Of a DNA stretch of 64,000 bases, positions 9,990-21,850 are shown piece after piece. Source of the stretch: Citrus sinensis (taxonomy: Eukaryota > Streptophyta > Magnoliopsida > Sapindales > Rutaceae); assembly GCF_022201045.2 (NCBI RefSeq), contig NC_068558.1:124001-188000 (forward strand), in the 5' to 3' direction. The notes beneath the pieces are model-generated. The model saw nothing but the letters and a program-made list of their open reading frames with translations, was not told where the DNA came from and made no database searches. The stretch's first letter is position 1. Each line of letters opens with the position of its first letter. Position numbers and translations under genes: made by a program.

Positions 9990-11064
9990 ATGTGGCTTGG
10001 AAATGTAAAGGTATTATCGATGGAGACATTGGTGAGATACTATTCGAGCTCCAGGAAAGCCGCAGTTAACGTGAGGAAGATAAACCCAAAAGTGCCTACC
10101 CAACAAGCATATTCTATAGCTCAATCCTTATACGGTATCATCAAACAACACGGTCCTCTTACCGTCTCCAACACTTGGATTCACGCCAAGGTCATCCCTC
10201 ACCGTTTTCTTATTTTGATTTTTTTTCTTTTAAATTTTCTAATTAGTGTGAGATAGATCATAGATAAGGGTGGGTTGAAAGATAGATAGACCGATAGATA
10301 TTAGATAGAAATAGAATGTTTGTCAATAGACCAAAGAATAGGAATCGCTATGCCCTTTGGTTAGGTTTTCTTCTTATTGATATGATACGTTATAGATTTT
10401 GTTGTTGGATCCCTGTCCTGTCCAATATACATGCTAATTGCTGTATTCTGAAACTGTTAAATAGCATTATAGAGTTTGTTAATTCTCGGTGATTTGATTT
10501 GGCTATTATCAGTGGCTGTGGACCACTCTTGAGATGGTTTGACCTCCAGCAATAAGAGTTGTATAGTGTTCATGTCCAAGATTTTCTGATAATTAGCCTA
10601 CAGGTTGTTAAGAATCCAATCCCTTGGTCTATCCTTTCTGTGACAAACTTTACACTTGTTCCTGCTTTGATGATGCTGTCTCTTTCCCATCTGATTGAAA
10701 TTGATTTAGGATTAGGAACCTATACTCAGGCAAATGACAGGGGGATGCTATTAACGTCTTCCGCTTTAATTTGCTCTTGCTGTTTCTGAGTCCATTGTTT
10801 TGTTGACAGGACGCTGGCATTAGTGGATTGAACAGCAAAACACACATGAAAATAATGCTCAAATGGATGAGGGGGAGGAAGATGTTGAAGTTGTTCTGCA
10901 ATGGTGTTGGTTCTAACAAGAAATTTTTGCACTCTACTCTTCCTGAAGAACCTCGAACTGATCAATTAGAGATTCCTTCTGAAGTTAAACTGCAGGATGA
11001 GAGAAGCCCTGCACCTAAAACTGGGAAGAAGCTAAAAGACAAAAAGATGAAATTTGGGTGTTAA
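9990..11064 (+). CDS. Small basic protein of unknown function, two exons
   Basis: Exons 9990-10190 and 10810-11064 join in frame (AAG|GTCATC donor, TTGACAG acceptor) to give 151 residues. The true start is taken as the ATG at 9990; an upstream in-frame TTG is not used. The N-terminus is basic and Ser-rich with few acids (LVRYYSSSRKAAVNVRK), as in a mitochondrial targeting peptide. The middle (KVPTQQAYSIAQSLYGIIKQHGPLT, then NSKTHMKIMLKWMRGRKMLKL) alternates amphipathic helices in a way that resembles a winged-helix fold, and the C-terminal 35 residues are Lys-rich. That pattern would suit a small organellar RNA- or ribosome-associated protein, but this is inference. The family was not recognised. 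Intact splice sites and a clean joined frame argue for a real gene. Confidence 0.75.
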
Positions 11065-11621
11065 GTCGAGGAAAACCTTGTCTTATTGTATTGTTTTTTG
11101 CCGATGTATTTGGATTTGAGAGTTTCCTTTTTGGCTGGATGCATCTTCACACCTTATTTCTTAGTGGTGTTTCGAATGGCCGTAATGTTGCTAATGATAT
11201 GATATGGGTTTCAGAATGAAGATGCTGGGCTGTTCTCCCCAACTTTTCTTGCTTTTTTGACATGGTTTAAATGCCCGCCTTCGTGATGCATAATGTTTAT
11301 TTTTCACGGTTTTGATAGATCTGCAAAACTGATCAGCAGCATTTTATGCATTTGAATATGGTTTTGTAGCCTTCAATGCTTTGGCTTTTAGTAGAAGATT
11401 AATAACCTAATGATTTTTAGGCTATAGTAGCATTTTGCACTTATCTTCCAGCTTTGTGGGCGGTTTTGATTTAGGACATGAGATTGTTTCCTTTCTTCTC
11501 TGATGGAAGTTAGGACTGGGATTGTGTGTGTTCATTATTGTGATTTTTTCTCGTTGATTCTGCCATGGATGACTGTTTTACTTTGTTAAATGTAAACTTC
11601 AATTCCAGCTCCCTTGATTAT
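11065..11621. other. 3' UTR and spacer
   Basis: Probable 3' UTR of the preceding small gene (roughly the first 250 bases) followed by unannotated sequence up to the MITE. No other feature was seen. Confidence 0.5.
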
Positions 11622-11630
11622 TATTCCAGA

Positions 11631-12211
11631 GGGATAAAAGTCCATTTGATCCCTATATTTTAAGATTAATGTTCATTTAGTCTCTGTATTTTTTAAATTG
11701 TTTCGAAACATCTCAACCGTTAAAGTATTGATATCCTTATTATTCTTTTGACTTACTTTTACAATGTAATCTTTTTATAATAATTTTTTTGGGCATTAAT
11801 AAAAAGAAAATAATTAAATTACCAATTTAACTCTAAAAAATAAAAAAAATAATTATATTAATTTTTTTGCAAGCATCATTTGCGCACTTAATAGTTTGCA
11901 TATAATTTTTAATAATTAAAAGTTAATATAATTTTTTTTAAGATAAATTGATAATTTAATTATTTTCTTTTTATTAATGTCCAAATAAAAAAAATTATTA
12001 TAAAAAGATAATATTGTAAAAGTAAGCCAAAAGAAATAAAAAGTAATGGTAGGGATATCAATACTTTAACAGTAGGGATATCAATACTTTAACAGTAGGG
12101 ATGTTTCGAGATATTTTAAAAAATATAAGGACTAAATGAATACTAATTTTAAAATATAGGGACTAAATAAACACTAATTATAAAATACAAAGACTAAATG
12201 GACTTTTACCC
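11631..12211. mobile_element. Long-inverted-repeat MITE (Mutator-type signature)
   Basis: The left end GGGATAAAAGTCCATTTG is matched by the reverse complement of the right end, GGGTAAAAGTCCATTTAG. The inverted arms continue for about 250-280 bp on each side around a central loop near 11900-11930, so the whole 581-bp element can fold into one hairpin. A likely 9-bp target duplication flanks it: TATTCCAGA (11622-11630) and TATTTCAAA (12212-12220), differing at two transition sites. Very long inverted repeats plus a 9-bp duplication point to the Mutator superfamily. The right arm carries an extra 23-bp tandem duplication (GGGATATCAATACTTTAACA). It has no coding capacity. Confidence 0.8.
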
Positions 12212-12220
12212 TATTTCAAA

Positions 12221-13720
12221 ACTATAGAAGAATTTAGTTTATCTTATACTTATTTGTAATTTTATGTAAACTACGATTGAAATAGCCCATAATATGTGTA
12301 TACAATTATTTAGTAATGTGCATTAGAGTCACAACAACAATGCAAGATTCACAGCATTTGAATTAATATTTTTATTTCAATTATATTTGCCACTCTAAAT
12401 GTTGGGATCTCCAGTAGTGCTATTTTTAGAGTTAATAATTAATATGGTATGCCACCAAACGTATTAATTTAAAATGTTGATACTACTAACTCATAACTAA
12501 AAAGTAAAGTTAAAGGCAAAGCAAATAGCACTCTGGAGTCGGAGTCTGGAATGCTAAAGTAATAACTAATTATTAGAGCCAATGGGCCCGTAGCCTGCAT
12601 ATTAGGTGGTGAATAATCTCCGGCATACTAGGTGGTGAATAATCTCCCTATATTAGAATAGAATTGATCTCTCTCAAATATTAATAGTGAGGACATGCCT
12701 CATTTCAGCTTTAAACAAAGGGTTGATACTCGGACTGTATTATATTGGAATTATTTAGAAGAATCCCGATTAGATTCTGATTATAAATATTAATAGAATT
12801 CTGATTGTAATATATCAGTATAAAAAAAAAATTAATAACTAATTATTAGGAAGCCTAAAGAGATGTGATATGGGAGGATATGTGTGCGTCAAGATGAGAT
12901 TATTATGCGTCTGCGTCGTCTCCTAAAGTATCTATCTATGTTAAAGAGTATTGACTGGAAACCTGGAACAGAGAGAGAAGTATGTCACTGCCAACGTCTC
13001 TCTGATTCATTGAAAAGGAAGGCTGCGATTGGCTCTACAGTTACACAGTCAGAAGCAGCCATTGACTATGGTTACACAGTCGGAGCATTTGAGATTATTT
13101 TGGGAGGTTAAAAAATAATTTGAAAAAATAAAATTTTAAAAAAATTTATTTGGTAAAATCACTTAATATTTTAAAAAGATACTTTTGAAAAAGAAAAATG
13201 GAGTAGCTTTTCAATATGTGATTTTGAAAATTAATTTTATACTTAAAATAATTCTAAATATATCTTTATATATATTATAGAAATTCCAAATTATTTTTAT
13301 TAATTAAGAAATAAATTTTAAAGAGATATTATTATTATTAGATAATAAAACAAAAAAATTTATAATATTAAATTTTTATTTTTGTTATTAGTTATTACAT
13401 ATACGCAATGAAAAATATTTTATATACATATTTATAAATATATAAATAAATTTTATTCAATAATATATTGAATTTAATTATTATTTACATTCTTATGATA
13501 GTTGAACATTAAGATTTATTGAAAAAGAATGTTCAACATTGATCTACTAACGAAACAATAATATTAGTGATTGATTCTTCCATTTTATTTGGAAAGAGCC
13601 AAAGAGCTGCGGGCTGCCGTGGAGTTGATAAAAGAGAGTGGTAGCTCTAGGTCTGGTGACCCATGCATGACCCACCCCATTAAAAATGAATAATGAATAA
13701 ATCCGGTGAGATGAGAGGAG
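12221..13720. other. AT-rich interval upstream of the CAD gene
   Basis: No gene recognised. There is a short tandem duplication at about 12595-12650 (AGGTGGTGAATAATCTCC twice). A repeat at 13375-13522 has a diverged second copy at 18928-19062, listed separately. The reading frame at 12884-13111 has no recognisable content. Confidence 0.5.
13375..13522 (+). repeat. Dispersed AT-rich repeat, copy 1
   Basis: About 140 bp resembles 18928-19062 at a level visible by eye (TTATTACATATAC, TTTATATACA-ATTTATAAAT, AAATAAATTTTATT and a shared tail). It is probably a fragment of an old transposon; its ends and family are not defined. Confidence 0.5.
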
Positions 13721-13721
13721 G

Positions 13722-13729
13722 TATAAAAG
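13722..13729 (+). promoter_or_regulatory. Putative TATA box of the CAD-like gene
   Basis: TATAAAAG lies about 30 bp before the expected transcription start near 13755. A 5' UTR exon would run to about 13888 and end at GTG|GTAAGT. The 5' UTR intron would end at TTGGATTAG just before the ATG at 14434. This is inferred from spacing and splice consensus only. Confidence 0.55.
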
Positions 13730-14433
13730 GCAAAACGGGACTGGTTCGTTGATTGGTTCCTCAAAACTCTAAGCAAGCCTTCTCATAACCTAAACGCCAA
13801 AGCCAACAACTGGTTACTAGTAATAGCTGGCCTCTGCTTTGTCCTTCACGATCACGATCGCTTTGTATCTTCTGGTTCTGGAGTGTGGTAAGTGCTAACA
13901 TGCTCTCTTTCTGATCCACTGTTTCTCTTCCTGTAGTGTGTAAATTTGCTAGTGCTTACTTAAAATTCATATCACGTTACTGTCTTCTCTTCTTCTCAGT
14001 CTGCCGGTTTTCATTAAATATTCATTTCCTTGTCTGATTGTATCTACGTATCTGTACTGATGAAGATATCTTTGTTTTGTTGTTGGTTTGCTCAGTGTTA
14101 GTGATGGAGTTCACAAAATTAATTAATTATTAATATTTAGATTTATGTTATTGGTGAATGAATCTATTGATTGTATTTGTGATGAGTATTGAATCCGTTA
14201 AACTGATGCTATCTATCTTATACTGTATTTCTAATGTCTTCTATCAAGTTTCAATTTTATTTTACAATCAATCATGTGTCGTGTCTACTCCTGGCGACAA
14301 TTTTCAGTTTTTCCTGATAGGCTTCAGAATCAATTCTGATTATGCAAAAGACACCTATTCATCTATTTTCAGCATTTTTTTTTAATCAAGTTCATAAAAT
14401 TGATGCCTTGTTTTATGGTTGGATTAGTCGGCC

Positions 14434-16742
14434 ATGACCTCTGAAACTGCAAGCAAGGACTGCCTTGGGTGGGCAGCCAGAGATCCTTCAGGAGTTTTGT
14501 CACCATACAGCTTCAACCGCAGGTGTGTTTATTCTACTTCCTTTCGACCAAACATGACAGCACAGAAGTAATGAGATCAAGAAAATGCCCATTTCCTTTA
14601 CTTTGTTCCTACTTTATCCTTCATTTCAATTTTTTGCTGTCTTTTATGTGCGATAATTAATATTTTCTTCTTTTTAACCCAAAGAACACATAGATATTTC
14701 TTTTGTGTACTATTGGATTGGTGTTGAACTTATCAATAATTTCTTTGCTTTATGTTTATGGTTATGCCATTTTCCAATATGGTGTCTGTTCTTCATGCAT
14801 TTATGCACGTTGTACACTATTCTTCAAACATCTGTTATGTTTGCCATAGATTTTTTTTGCTTTATAGCTATCTTCCAACTAGTAGGTTGACCACTCATCA
14901 TGGACGTTTTAAAGCAATGGTGATTTCAAAATTACTTGCTAACATTTACTTTACTGCATTATGATCTTGGAACTTATGAAAACAATTATTTATGTCCTTC
15001 ACTGTTATATGTATAAGTTTACCAACAACATTGGGAAAATTTTTCAGGGCTGTTGGGAGTGATGATGTTTCAATAACCATTACGCATTGTGGAGTTTGTT
15101 ATGCGGATGTTATTTGGACTAGGAATAAACATGGAGACTCAAAGTATCCTTTGGTGCCTGGGTATGTGGCTTGATGGTCAATTACAAGTAACCATGGCAG
15201 TTTCTCAAGCTCACATGTCTACAATTATTTACATTTCAGACATGAGATTGTTGGAATTGTGAAAGAGGTTGGTCACAATGTTAGCCGCTTCAAAGTTGGT
15301 GACCATGTTGGCGTGGGAACTTATGTCAACTCATGCAGAGATTGTGAGTATTGTAATGATGGGCTAGAAGTTCATTGTGCTCGGTCAGTTTACACTTTTA
15401 ATGCCATTGATGCGGATGGTACTATCACAAAAGGAGGGTATTCTAGTTACATTGTTGTCCATGAGAGGCAAGTAGTTTATGATGCTTAATAATTTTTCTT
15501 TTCCTATTCGTTCAAATATTTAGCTGATTACACTTAACTAACATTCGTGATTAAACGGAAGAAGCTTTATTCCCTTTTGAAATAAGAAGCCCTCAATATT
15601 TAATCTGATGCCATTGCTCACCGTGTGTGTTCCATGTGTTAGTTTTTTGTCTATCCATGCGGTCATTCGTATGTTACAATGTATACAGTGCTTCTTAGGA
15701 GCTGCATTGTTATTTTAGAGGCTTGATTTAGAGGAGATAATACTTTTCTAGGTCGCTTTAGGCTTGTATTGATATTAATTTGTGCGCCATCAATGTGCAA
15801 ATACAGTATCAGGCAGACAATGCATGTTAGAATGCAGATTTTATATAAGATATTAACTTTTACAGTTGAAAATTTGGTTGAATAGATACTGTTATAAAAT
15901 AGCCAATGACTATCCATTGGCTTTAGCTGCGCCTTTGCTTTGTGCTGGGATTACTGTTTACACTCCAATGATGCGCCATAAGATGAACCAACCTGGCAAG
16001 TCTCTTGGAGTGATTGGACTTGGTGGTCTTGGTCACATGGCTGTGAAGTTCGGGAAGGCTTTTGGATTGAATGTAACAGTTCTCAGTACTAGCACTTCCA
16101 AGAAAGAGGAAGCCCTGAGTCTTCTAGGTGCAGACAAATTTGTTGTGTCATCCGACCTTGAGCAGATGAAGGTGAAAAACATGTTAAGCTTCTTAACCAA
16201 GACTATGACTTCTTTAATGCGCCTCTCTGAGTTGGTGGTTTATGTGCAGGCCTTGGGTAAATCACTGGATTTCATCATCGACACAGCATCTGGTGATCAT
16301 CCATTTGATGCGTACATGTCACTGTTGAAGGTTGCTGGTGTTTATGTCCTAGTAGGATTTCCCAGCAAAGTTAAATTTAGTCCCGCTAGTCTCAATATTG
16401 GTAATGCACCATTATTTAGATTTAAAAGTTAACTGCAACAATGTATGCATACATTGGAAACCTTGTCAATTAAGAAATTTAACTATACTATTATTAAAGT
16501 TCTAAGTGTAACAAGGTGTTCAATTGACCTTTCGGGCTATGGCAGGTGCAAAAACTGTTTCCGGTAGTGTAACAGGTGGTACCAAGGACACGCAAGAAAT
16601 GTTGGAGTATTGTGCTGCTCATAAGATTTACCCGCAGATAGAAACAATTCCAATTGAGAATGTGAATGAAGCTCTTGAGAGGCTGATAAAGAGGGATGTA
16701 AAGTATCGATTTGTGATTGATATTCAGAACTCCTTGAAATAA
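14434..16742 (+). CDS. Cinnamyl-alcohol-dehydrogenase-like zinc alcohol dehydrogenase
   Basis: Six coding exons: 14434-14522, 15048-15161, 15240-15467, 15886-16171, 16250-16400 and 16546-16742. They join in frame to 354 aa, a normal length for the family. Catalytic zinc ligands are C47 and H69 (in GHE) and C163; structural zinc ligands are C100, C103, C106 and C114. The nucleotide-binding GLGGLG is at about 188-193, and S211 after the second strand favours NADP(H) over NAD. CAD enzymes reduce hydroxycinnamyl aldehydes to alcohols for lignin and related phenylpropanoids in the cytosol. Its divergence from lignin-specific CAD places it in the broader CAD1-like/ELI3-like group, where substrates vary, so lignin synthesis is not assured. 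Intron 3 (15468-15885) has a GC donor (GAGAG|GCAAGT) with a normal AG acceptor; no GT donor nearby keeps the frame. Confidence 0.92.
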
Positions 16743-19182
16743 CAACATGGAGGCCAACCTCACTTTATAGCCACATATGGGAGAAGAGAGATCATGTCCT
16801 TGTTCTCTGATTGGCGATTCTTGATACAATAAACCTCTAAATCCTGCTAGTCATGCTTATGCTGATAATTTTATGCTAATTAAGCATCACTACTTGTTCT
16901 TTCCTTTCTTAGTTTTTGATTGTTTTGGGGAGACAATATGTTTAAGTACGTATCTTTTACCTTGTAGACAATGTCTTCAAATAATCTTTAAGTAGAATAA
17001 ATTTGAGTAAATAACCTTAATGAGTCCCACTATATTGGTGATATATCAATTGGTATACAAACTAAATACGTTAAGTAAGCATAATATTTCTCTTCTCTTT
17101 GACAACGTCATTCTGTTCAATTGTAGCAACAGGTACAAGGCTATTTATCCTTTTGCCCCATTGTACAGAGTAGAGGCCAAAACATGATGAGAAATGCTCC
17201 TACCAATCTGGAAATTTGCCAATGCATGCAAAACCAATTGATATTGGGAGGTATATATTTATACATACATGCATACATAAGAACTAATAAGCTAATAATA
17301 GGTGATCACCTGCCCAAGTGAAGTTGCTGTGCAAAGGCAAATGCAGAAAATAATCCCACAATAACTATTTGTAATTGACTGAATATTGCTGCAAAAACTA
17401 GTCCTTTAATATTTTAATAGATACGTTTAATATTTGAATTAATGATAAAATTATTTCAAGAATTTACCTTGGTGACGTTCATTTGTGGAATGCATATTAT
17501 TTTTATTGATACAATTACACTTGCAGCGTGGACGATGGTCAAAAGATGAACGTTCCACTCCAGCCTCCCGAGAAGAGAGCAAGCAGAGGAGATTGAAATG
17601 CGGCGAAGAAGCTAATTAGCGACGCAGACACCTTTGCGCTCTACCTCTGCCACTTGTAATCTTCACTTCAAACTGCTGGGGATATCGTTACTCAATGCAC
17701 TTGCAACTGTGGGAGAAGTAACCGTACACGCCCGCCACATATGCTAGAGATATATAGATCAAGATGCACGGTAGGTACCCCCTATGCCTATAGTATTGAG
17801 AGCGCTAAAATCTTCAATATCACTGGGAATGTAAGCTTAGGCTGGCCGTTTATTTAATTATTTTTTATATATTATGTACTAGTATAAATTATTTAATTAT
17901 TTTATGTCTTACCAAATTAATAAATAATTATGGTAAAATTATTTATTATGTGATTAAATATTATGTTAATAAGTTTAAATTTGTCACTTTCTATACAGTG
18001 GTATATCATGAACAAGTATAACATTTAATTGTGTTATTTAACTTTAACTCATAATGGAATGAATAATTTTGTATTAAAACATGGGAGATCCCTACACTCA
18101 GCAGTATATAGGTAACTCTGGCGTATTTAGAATTACTATGGAGTTATTCGTATTTTGGCATCTCTTTTATCTCTCTCGTTATTGCCTTTGTGTGTGCGCA
18201 GATTGTTGAAGAATTGAAACTGTGATTTGTTGCAGATCTAAAGAAGCAGGAACTGACAATAATCTTGCCTCTTTTCCCTAAACATGTGTTTGAATGGATA
18301 TGTAAGACCATGGATTTAACTCTAAAGATTATACTGCATAATATTGTTCAAGCATATATAAATAATTAATCTTGCATTAACTAATTAATATTCATGACTG
18401 ACGGAGCATCGCAAAATGCAAGCATGCACATCATATGCATTTCTATAATAAATGCATTCAATTTTGCTGCGGGTAAAACCAAAAAGCCCTCAATATCTAT
18501 AATGACGCCTTGAGGAAATTATTTTAATTAGGCCTCCTTAAAAGTTTCACATAAAAGATATGTACTAATTTTACTATAAAAAAAAAATATATGTATGAAT
18601 TTTATTATACAATCATGATCAAGTTAGCTTAAATTAAGAATTTGTATCTTTTCAAATATAAAATAATAGATTTAATATAAGGGTCTTGCTAAGTTGCAGT
18701 AACTTGCAGCCCATACAAAAATCAAGTGGACTTAATGTCATTTCATTACTTTTTACATGCTTTTTTATGAAATGTAACTTTATAACTTAACAAAAACCTT
18801 AATATCAATACAGGGTCCTAATCTATAGTAGGACCTCAGAGTAAGTTGCTTAGAAGAATAGCTGCTCCTAACATAAAGACAAGTTGTTTGAGTCATTTTC
18901 GTATTGAATAGCCTATATATTTTATTTTGGTGATAAATTATTACATATACATAATAAAAAATAATTTATATACACATTTATAAATGTGTAAATAAATTTT
19001 ATTTAACATTATATCTAATTCAGTTATTTATATTCTTACAATAATTTAATAATAAGATTTACTAAACACATACAATTATTTTTAAAACTCTCAGTACTTT
19101 TAAAAAATAAAATTTTCAAATGTTTAATTGATTCTCTTTTACAACTAATTATTTCTTAGCACAATTGATAGCAGCATACCAT
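16743..19182. other. Gene-free AT-rich interval
   Basis: After the CAD 3' UTR no gene was recognised. A less AT-rich patch at about 17525-17660 has no recognisable frame. The second copy of a dispersed repeat lies at 18928-19062. Confidence 0.5.
18928..19062 (+). repeat. Dispersed AT-rich repeat, copy 2
   Basis: Diverged copy of 13375-13522 in the same orientation. Ends are undefined. Confidence 0.5.
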
Positions 19183-19191
19183 TACCAATAT

Positions 19192-19393
19192 GAGTAATGA
19201 TATAGTCATAAACTATTATACAAATTTATTTTGTACAAATTAATGTGACATGATAAGATTTGTTGAATTAAATATCACTTATCCCACATGATTTATTTTT
19301 ATTATTTTATATTTTTATTCAACCAATAAATTAATGTCACATCAATTTGTACAAAATAAATTTATACAAGAGTTTGTAAATATATCATTACTC
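19192..19393. mobile_element. MITE with perfect 9-bp target duplication
   Basis: A 202-bp element with terminal inverted repeats of about 65 bp beginning GAGTAATGATATA; both arms contain ACAAATTTATTTTGTACAAATT or a one-base variant. It is flanked by identical 9-bp repeats TACCAATAT (19183-19191 and 19394-19402). A 9-bp duplication and fairly long inverted repeats fit a Mutator-type non-autonomous element. It is non-coding. The perfect duplication suggests a younger insertion than the MITE at 11631-12211. Confidence 0.88.
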
Positions 19394-19402
19394 TACCAAT
19401 AT

Positions 19403-20737
19403 TGCCCTAATCCTTATTAAAGTAGAAGCTAAGTTAGCTAGCTAGCTACGGTCATGAATTTTTTAATTTGATTTTGTAGCACATATTTCTCCGTCAACTC
19501 TTTTATATTTAACCCTTTCAATTCAACTAGCAGGTAAAATTGGATTACTCAAGTGCTCACTGATAAAGAAGAAGAGAGGAGACAAAAGGAAGGGCGGGAA
19601 AAGAAATGAAGGGACAAAAAAAAGATAATTCCATGTCAAATCAAACAATAAAAATAAAATTAACCCTCATTTTCTCTCATTTTCTCTCTCACTCTCTTTC
19701 CTTTTCACTCCTCTGACCTCTCCTCCCCATTCATTTCTTCCAATCAAACAAGTGCTTGGGGCATAGGAAACCATAGATTAATAAGTCGCTATAAGAAATA
19801 ATTACAGCTAATTGCACCCTAATAATAAAGGTGCAGCTGTTTCCACCCAAATTTTAGCAAAAGTTTTACTACTAAATAACCATTGCGTAATTTACTATTA
19901 AAATAAGGACACCTCAATATAACTAGGTAAAATACTATTACTCCAAACAGCCATCCAACATAAAATTTATTTCAGTGATGTTGGGATTCATAGTTTGCAT
20001 CCACAAGACAATGCTGGTATACAAACAAAAATGAAAAAGCCATATAATAACAAAAAGCAAGAACTCCAAGTCTTCATTAAGAGATAAAATTCTGATACTA
20101 CAAAACCCCACCAAGAAGCTAGCACCACCCATCAGCAGAGCAAATTATATATGAATTTATATTATACTCATTTACTGTTCTTAATAATCAGACCCTTAAG
20201 AAATTAAATAAGCAAGAGAAAGACTGAAAGAAGACAGGAATCCACATCCCATACCAGTTGTCCTGTGGAACCATTTACTTTACACTATCATCAAGAATCT
20301 TGTAACAGCCGGTTATCTGTCAGGAAATACTTGAAAATTTTACCAAAAACAAAGATATATAATTAAACAGACTAACCAACAGCTTGGAACTACCAAAACG
20401 TATATTCAATTCCAACCCATTGACTCTATCTGTAAACACCCTAAATAATACTCTTCCCTGCTGCAATAAAATAAGTAATACGAATTGGATTACTAATATC
20501 AAGAAATCATGCCAACTCCAACAAAGTAGATACAGATCAACATTGGCAGGCAAATAGGTATAAAATCCATTTGATACATATTGGAACAAAAGTACATGGA
20601 GTGAAGCAGAAATCTAAAACTCTCTAATACCAAAATTCCAAACGAAAAAAATAAAAGGACTTCCCCAACACAGGGCAAAAAGAGCAAGATTGATACCAAT
20701 TTCATGATAATAATGTGACATAAAATTTGAAAGCTAA
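19403..20737. other. Gene-free interval and RPL9 3' flank
   Basis: The part nearest 20737 is the 3' UTR of the minus-strand RPL9 gene. The rest is AT-rich with a CT-rich patch near 19670-19730. No other feature was recognised. Confidence 0.5.
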
Positions 20738-21683
20738 CTAATCCTCTCCAACAATTGTGCCCTTCTCACTGACATAGATCCCGTCTAAGAATTTCCTGAT
20801 ATCTTTATTCTTCACATGGCATTTCTGTCCAAAACAAAGATCAAGCCGCCAGACATTAAATACAATATACCGAGTATGTATATATAAAAACAAACATAAA
20901 TACATACATGTAGCACTAAAAAGTATCAATGCTACACAAGCAGAGAGAGTTGGGTATACCTGATTGATCAAAGCAGCGGACCGCGACACAAGTTCAATGT
21001 CATTCCCATCAAGAATGAGTTCATCCTTAACCTTGTCAGACCGAAGAACGGTAACACCGTCAAGCATTTCCACTCTTCGAACCTGTTTTAACCAAAAAGC
21101 TATTACACGCTCAACATCAATAACTAAACATGTATTAATTAGGTATATGAATATCACTTTGTTGCACAATGATGACCCATTTGGAGACTTGTAAATGTAG
21201 ATAGACCAATACAAAAGTAATGAGTGTATATATTAAAGGAATGAAAAGAAAAGGGTTGTGTGTGTGTTGTTGGGGGGGGGGGGGGGGGGGGGGGGAATGG
21301 AATGTAACCTTCTTTTCTCCAAGAAAGTTACGGATCTCAATGGACTTGTCAGCGTTGGCGATGGAGGCGTTGATGGGAAAGTGAGCGTAGACGAATCTCA
21401 TCTTGTAACGGTAGCCCTTGGTAACCCCAGTGATGAGGTTCTGTACATGGCTGAGGGCAGTTCTGATGGCGGCACTGGTCTTGCGAGACCCAAACCATGC
21501 GTCGATCTTCAGCCTCCGCTTCCCAGTTTCCCCATCAGTCATGAGATGGAAGTCTAGGTTCAAATGCTTGAAATTGCGGCTAAGCTTACCTCTAGGTCCT
21601 TCTACTTCTATTATCTTCGCATTTATCTTTACTTTCACCCCCTCTGGGATCTCCATCGTCTCTGAAGAAAGTATTGTCTTCAT
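20738..21683 (-). CDS. RPL9: 60S ribosomal protein uL6 (L9)
   Basis: Three coding exons on the minus strand: 21683-21309, 21082-20960 and 20824-20738, joined in frame to 194 aa, the normal length of plant cytosolic L9. The N-terminus ([20 protein letters not shown]), the [13 protein letters not shown] segment and the C-terminus ending in VGED are characteristic. The protein is a structural part of the large cytosolic ribosomal subunit, with two L6 domains that bind 25S rRNA near the sarcin-ricin loop and stalk base. Intron 1 (21308-21083) contains a 24-base G run on the plus strand (C run in the transcript) 13 bases from the donor site. A telo-box and two site II motifs lie upstream, as usual for plant ribosomal protein genes. 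Very secure. Confidence 0.97.
21272..21295 (+). repeat. G24 homopolymer in RPL9 intron 1
   Basis: 24 consecutive G on the plus strand, preceded by a short GT run (21257-21267). It is C24 in the RPL9 pre-mRNA, 13 bases past the 5' splice site of intron 1. The exact length may be affected by sequencing or assembly error. Confidence 0.9.
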
Positions 21684-21723
21684 GATGAAAGCTGCTCTGC
21701 CTCTGCTGCGTCTCAGCTCCTTC

Positions 21724-21850
21724 CCTAAACCCTAATTCCAATTTTTAAATATTACTATATTTATTAATGTTGAGACACACGTCGACACATCAATTTCTCA
21801 AGAGCAATACATTTTCTTGGGCCCAAATCCCGTCAGGCCCAAACCTCAAA
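21724..21850 (-). promoter_or_regulatory. RPL9 promoter/leader with telo-box and site II elements
   Basis: AAACCCTAA (plus strand, about 21727-21735) is a telo-box in the 5' leader or proximal promoter. GGGCCCAAA and AGGCCCAAA (about 21819-21844) contain TGGGCC/TTGGGCC site II motifs on the minus strand. The combination of telo-box and site II is a known signature of plant ribosomal-protein and other growth-linked genes bound by TCP-type factors. That it works here is inference from position. Confidence 0.65.

Noticed and set aside
12884-13111. 75-aa frame in moderately GC-richer DNA
   Set aside because: No recognisable motif, starts at a non-ATG codon, and includes a small tandem duplication (GTTACACAGTC); not enough support.
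18690-18860. Possible MITE with GGGTC...GGACCC ends
   Set aside because: End similarity is only a few bases and no target duplication was found.
21258-21557. Plus-strand frame beginning with a poly-Gly stretch
   Set aside because: Produced by the G24 run in the RPL9 intron and the antisense of exon 1.
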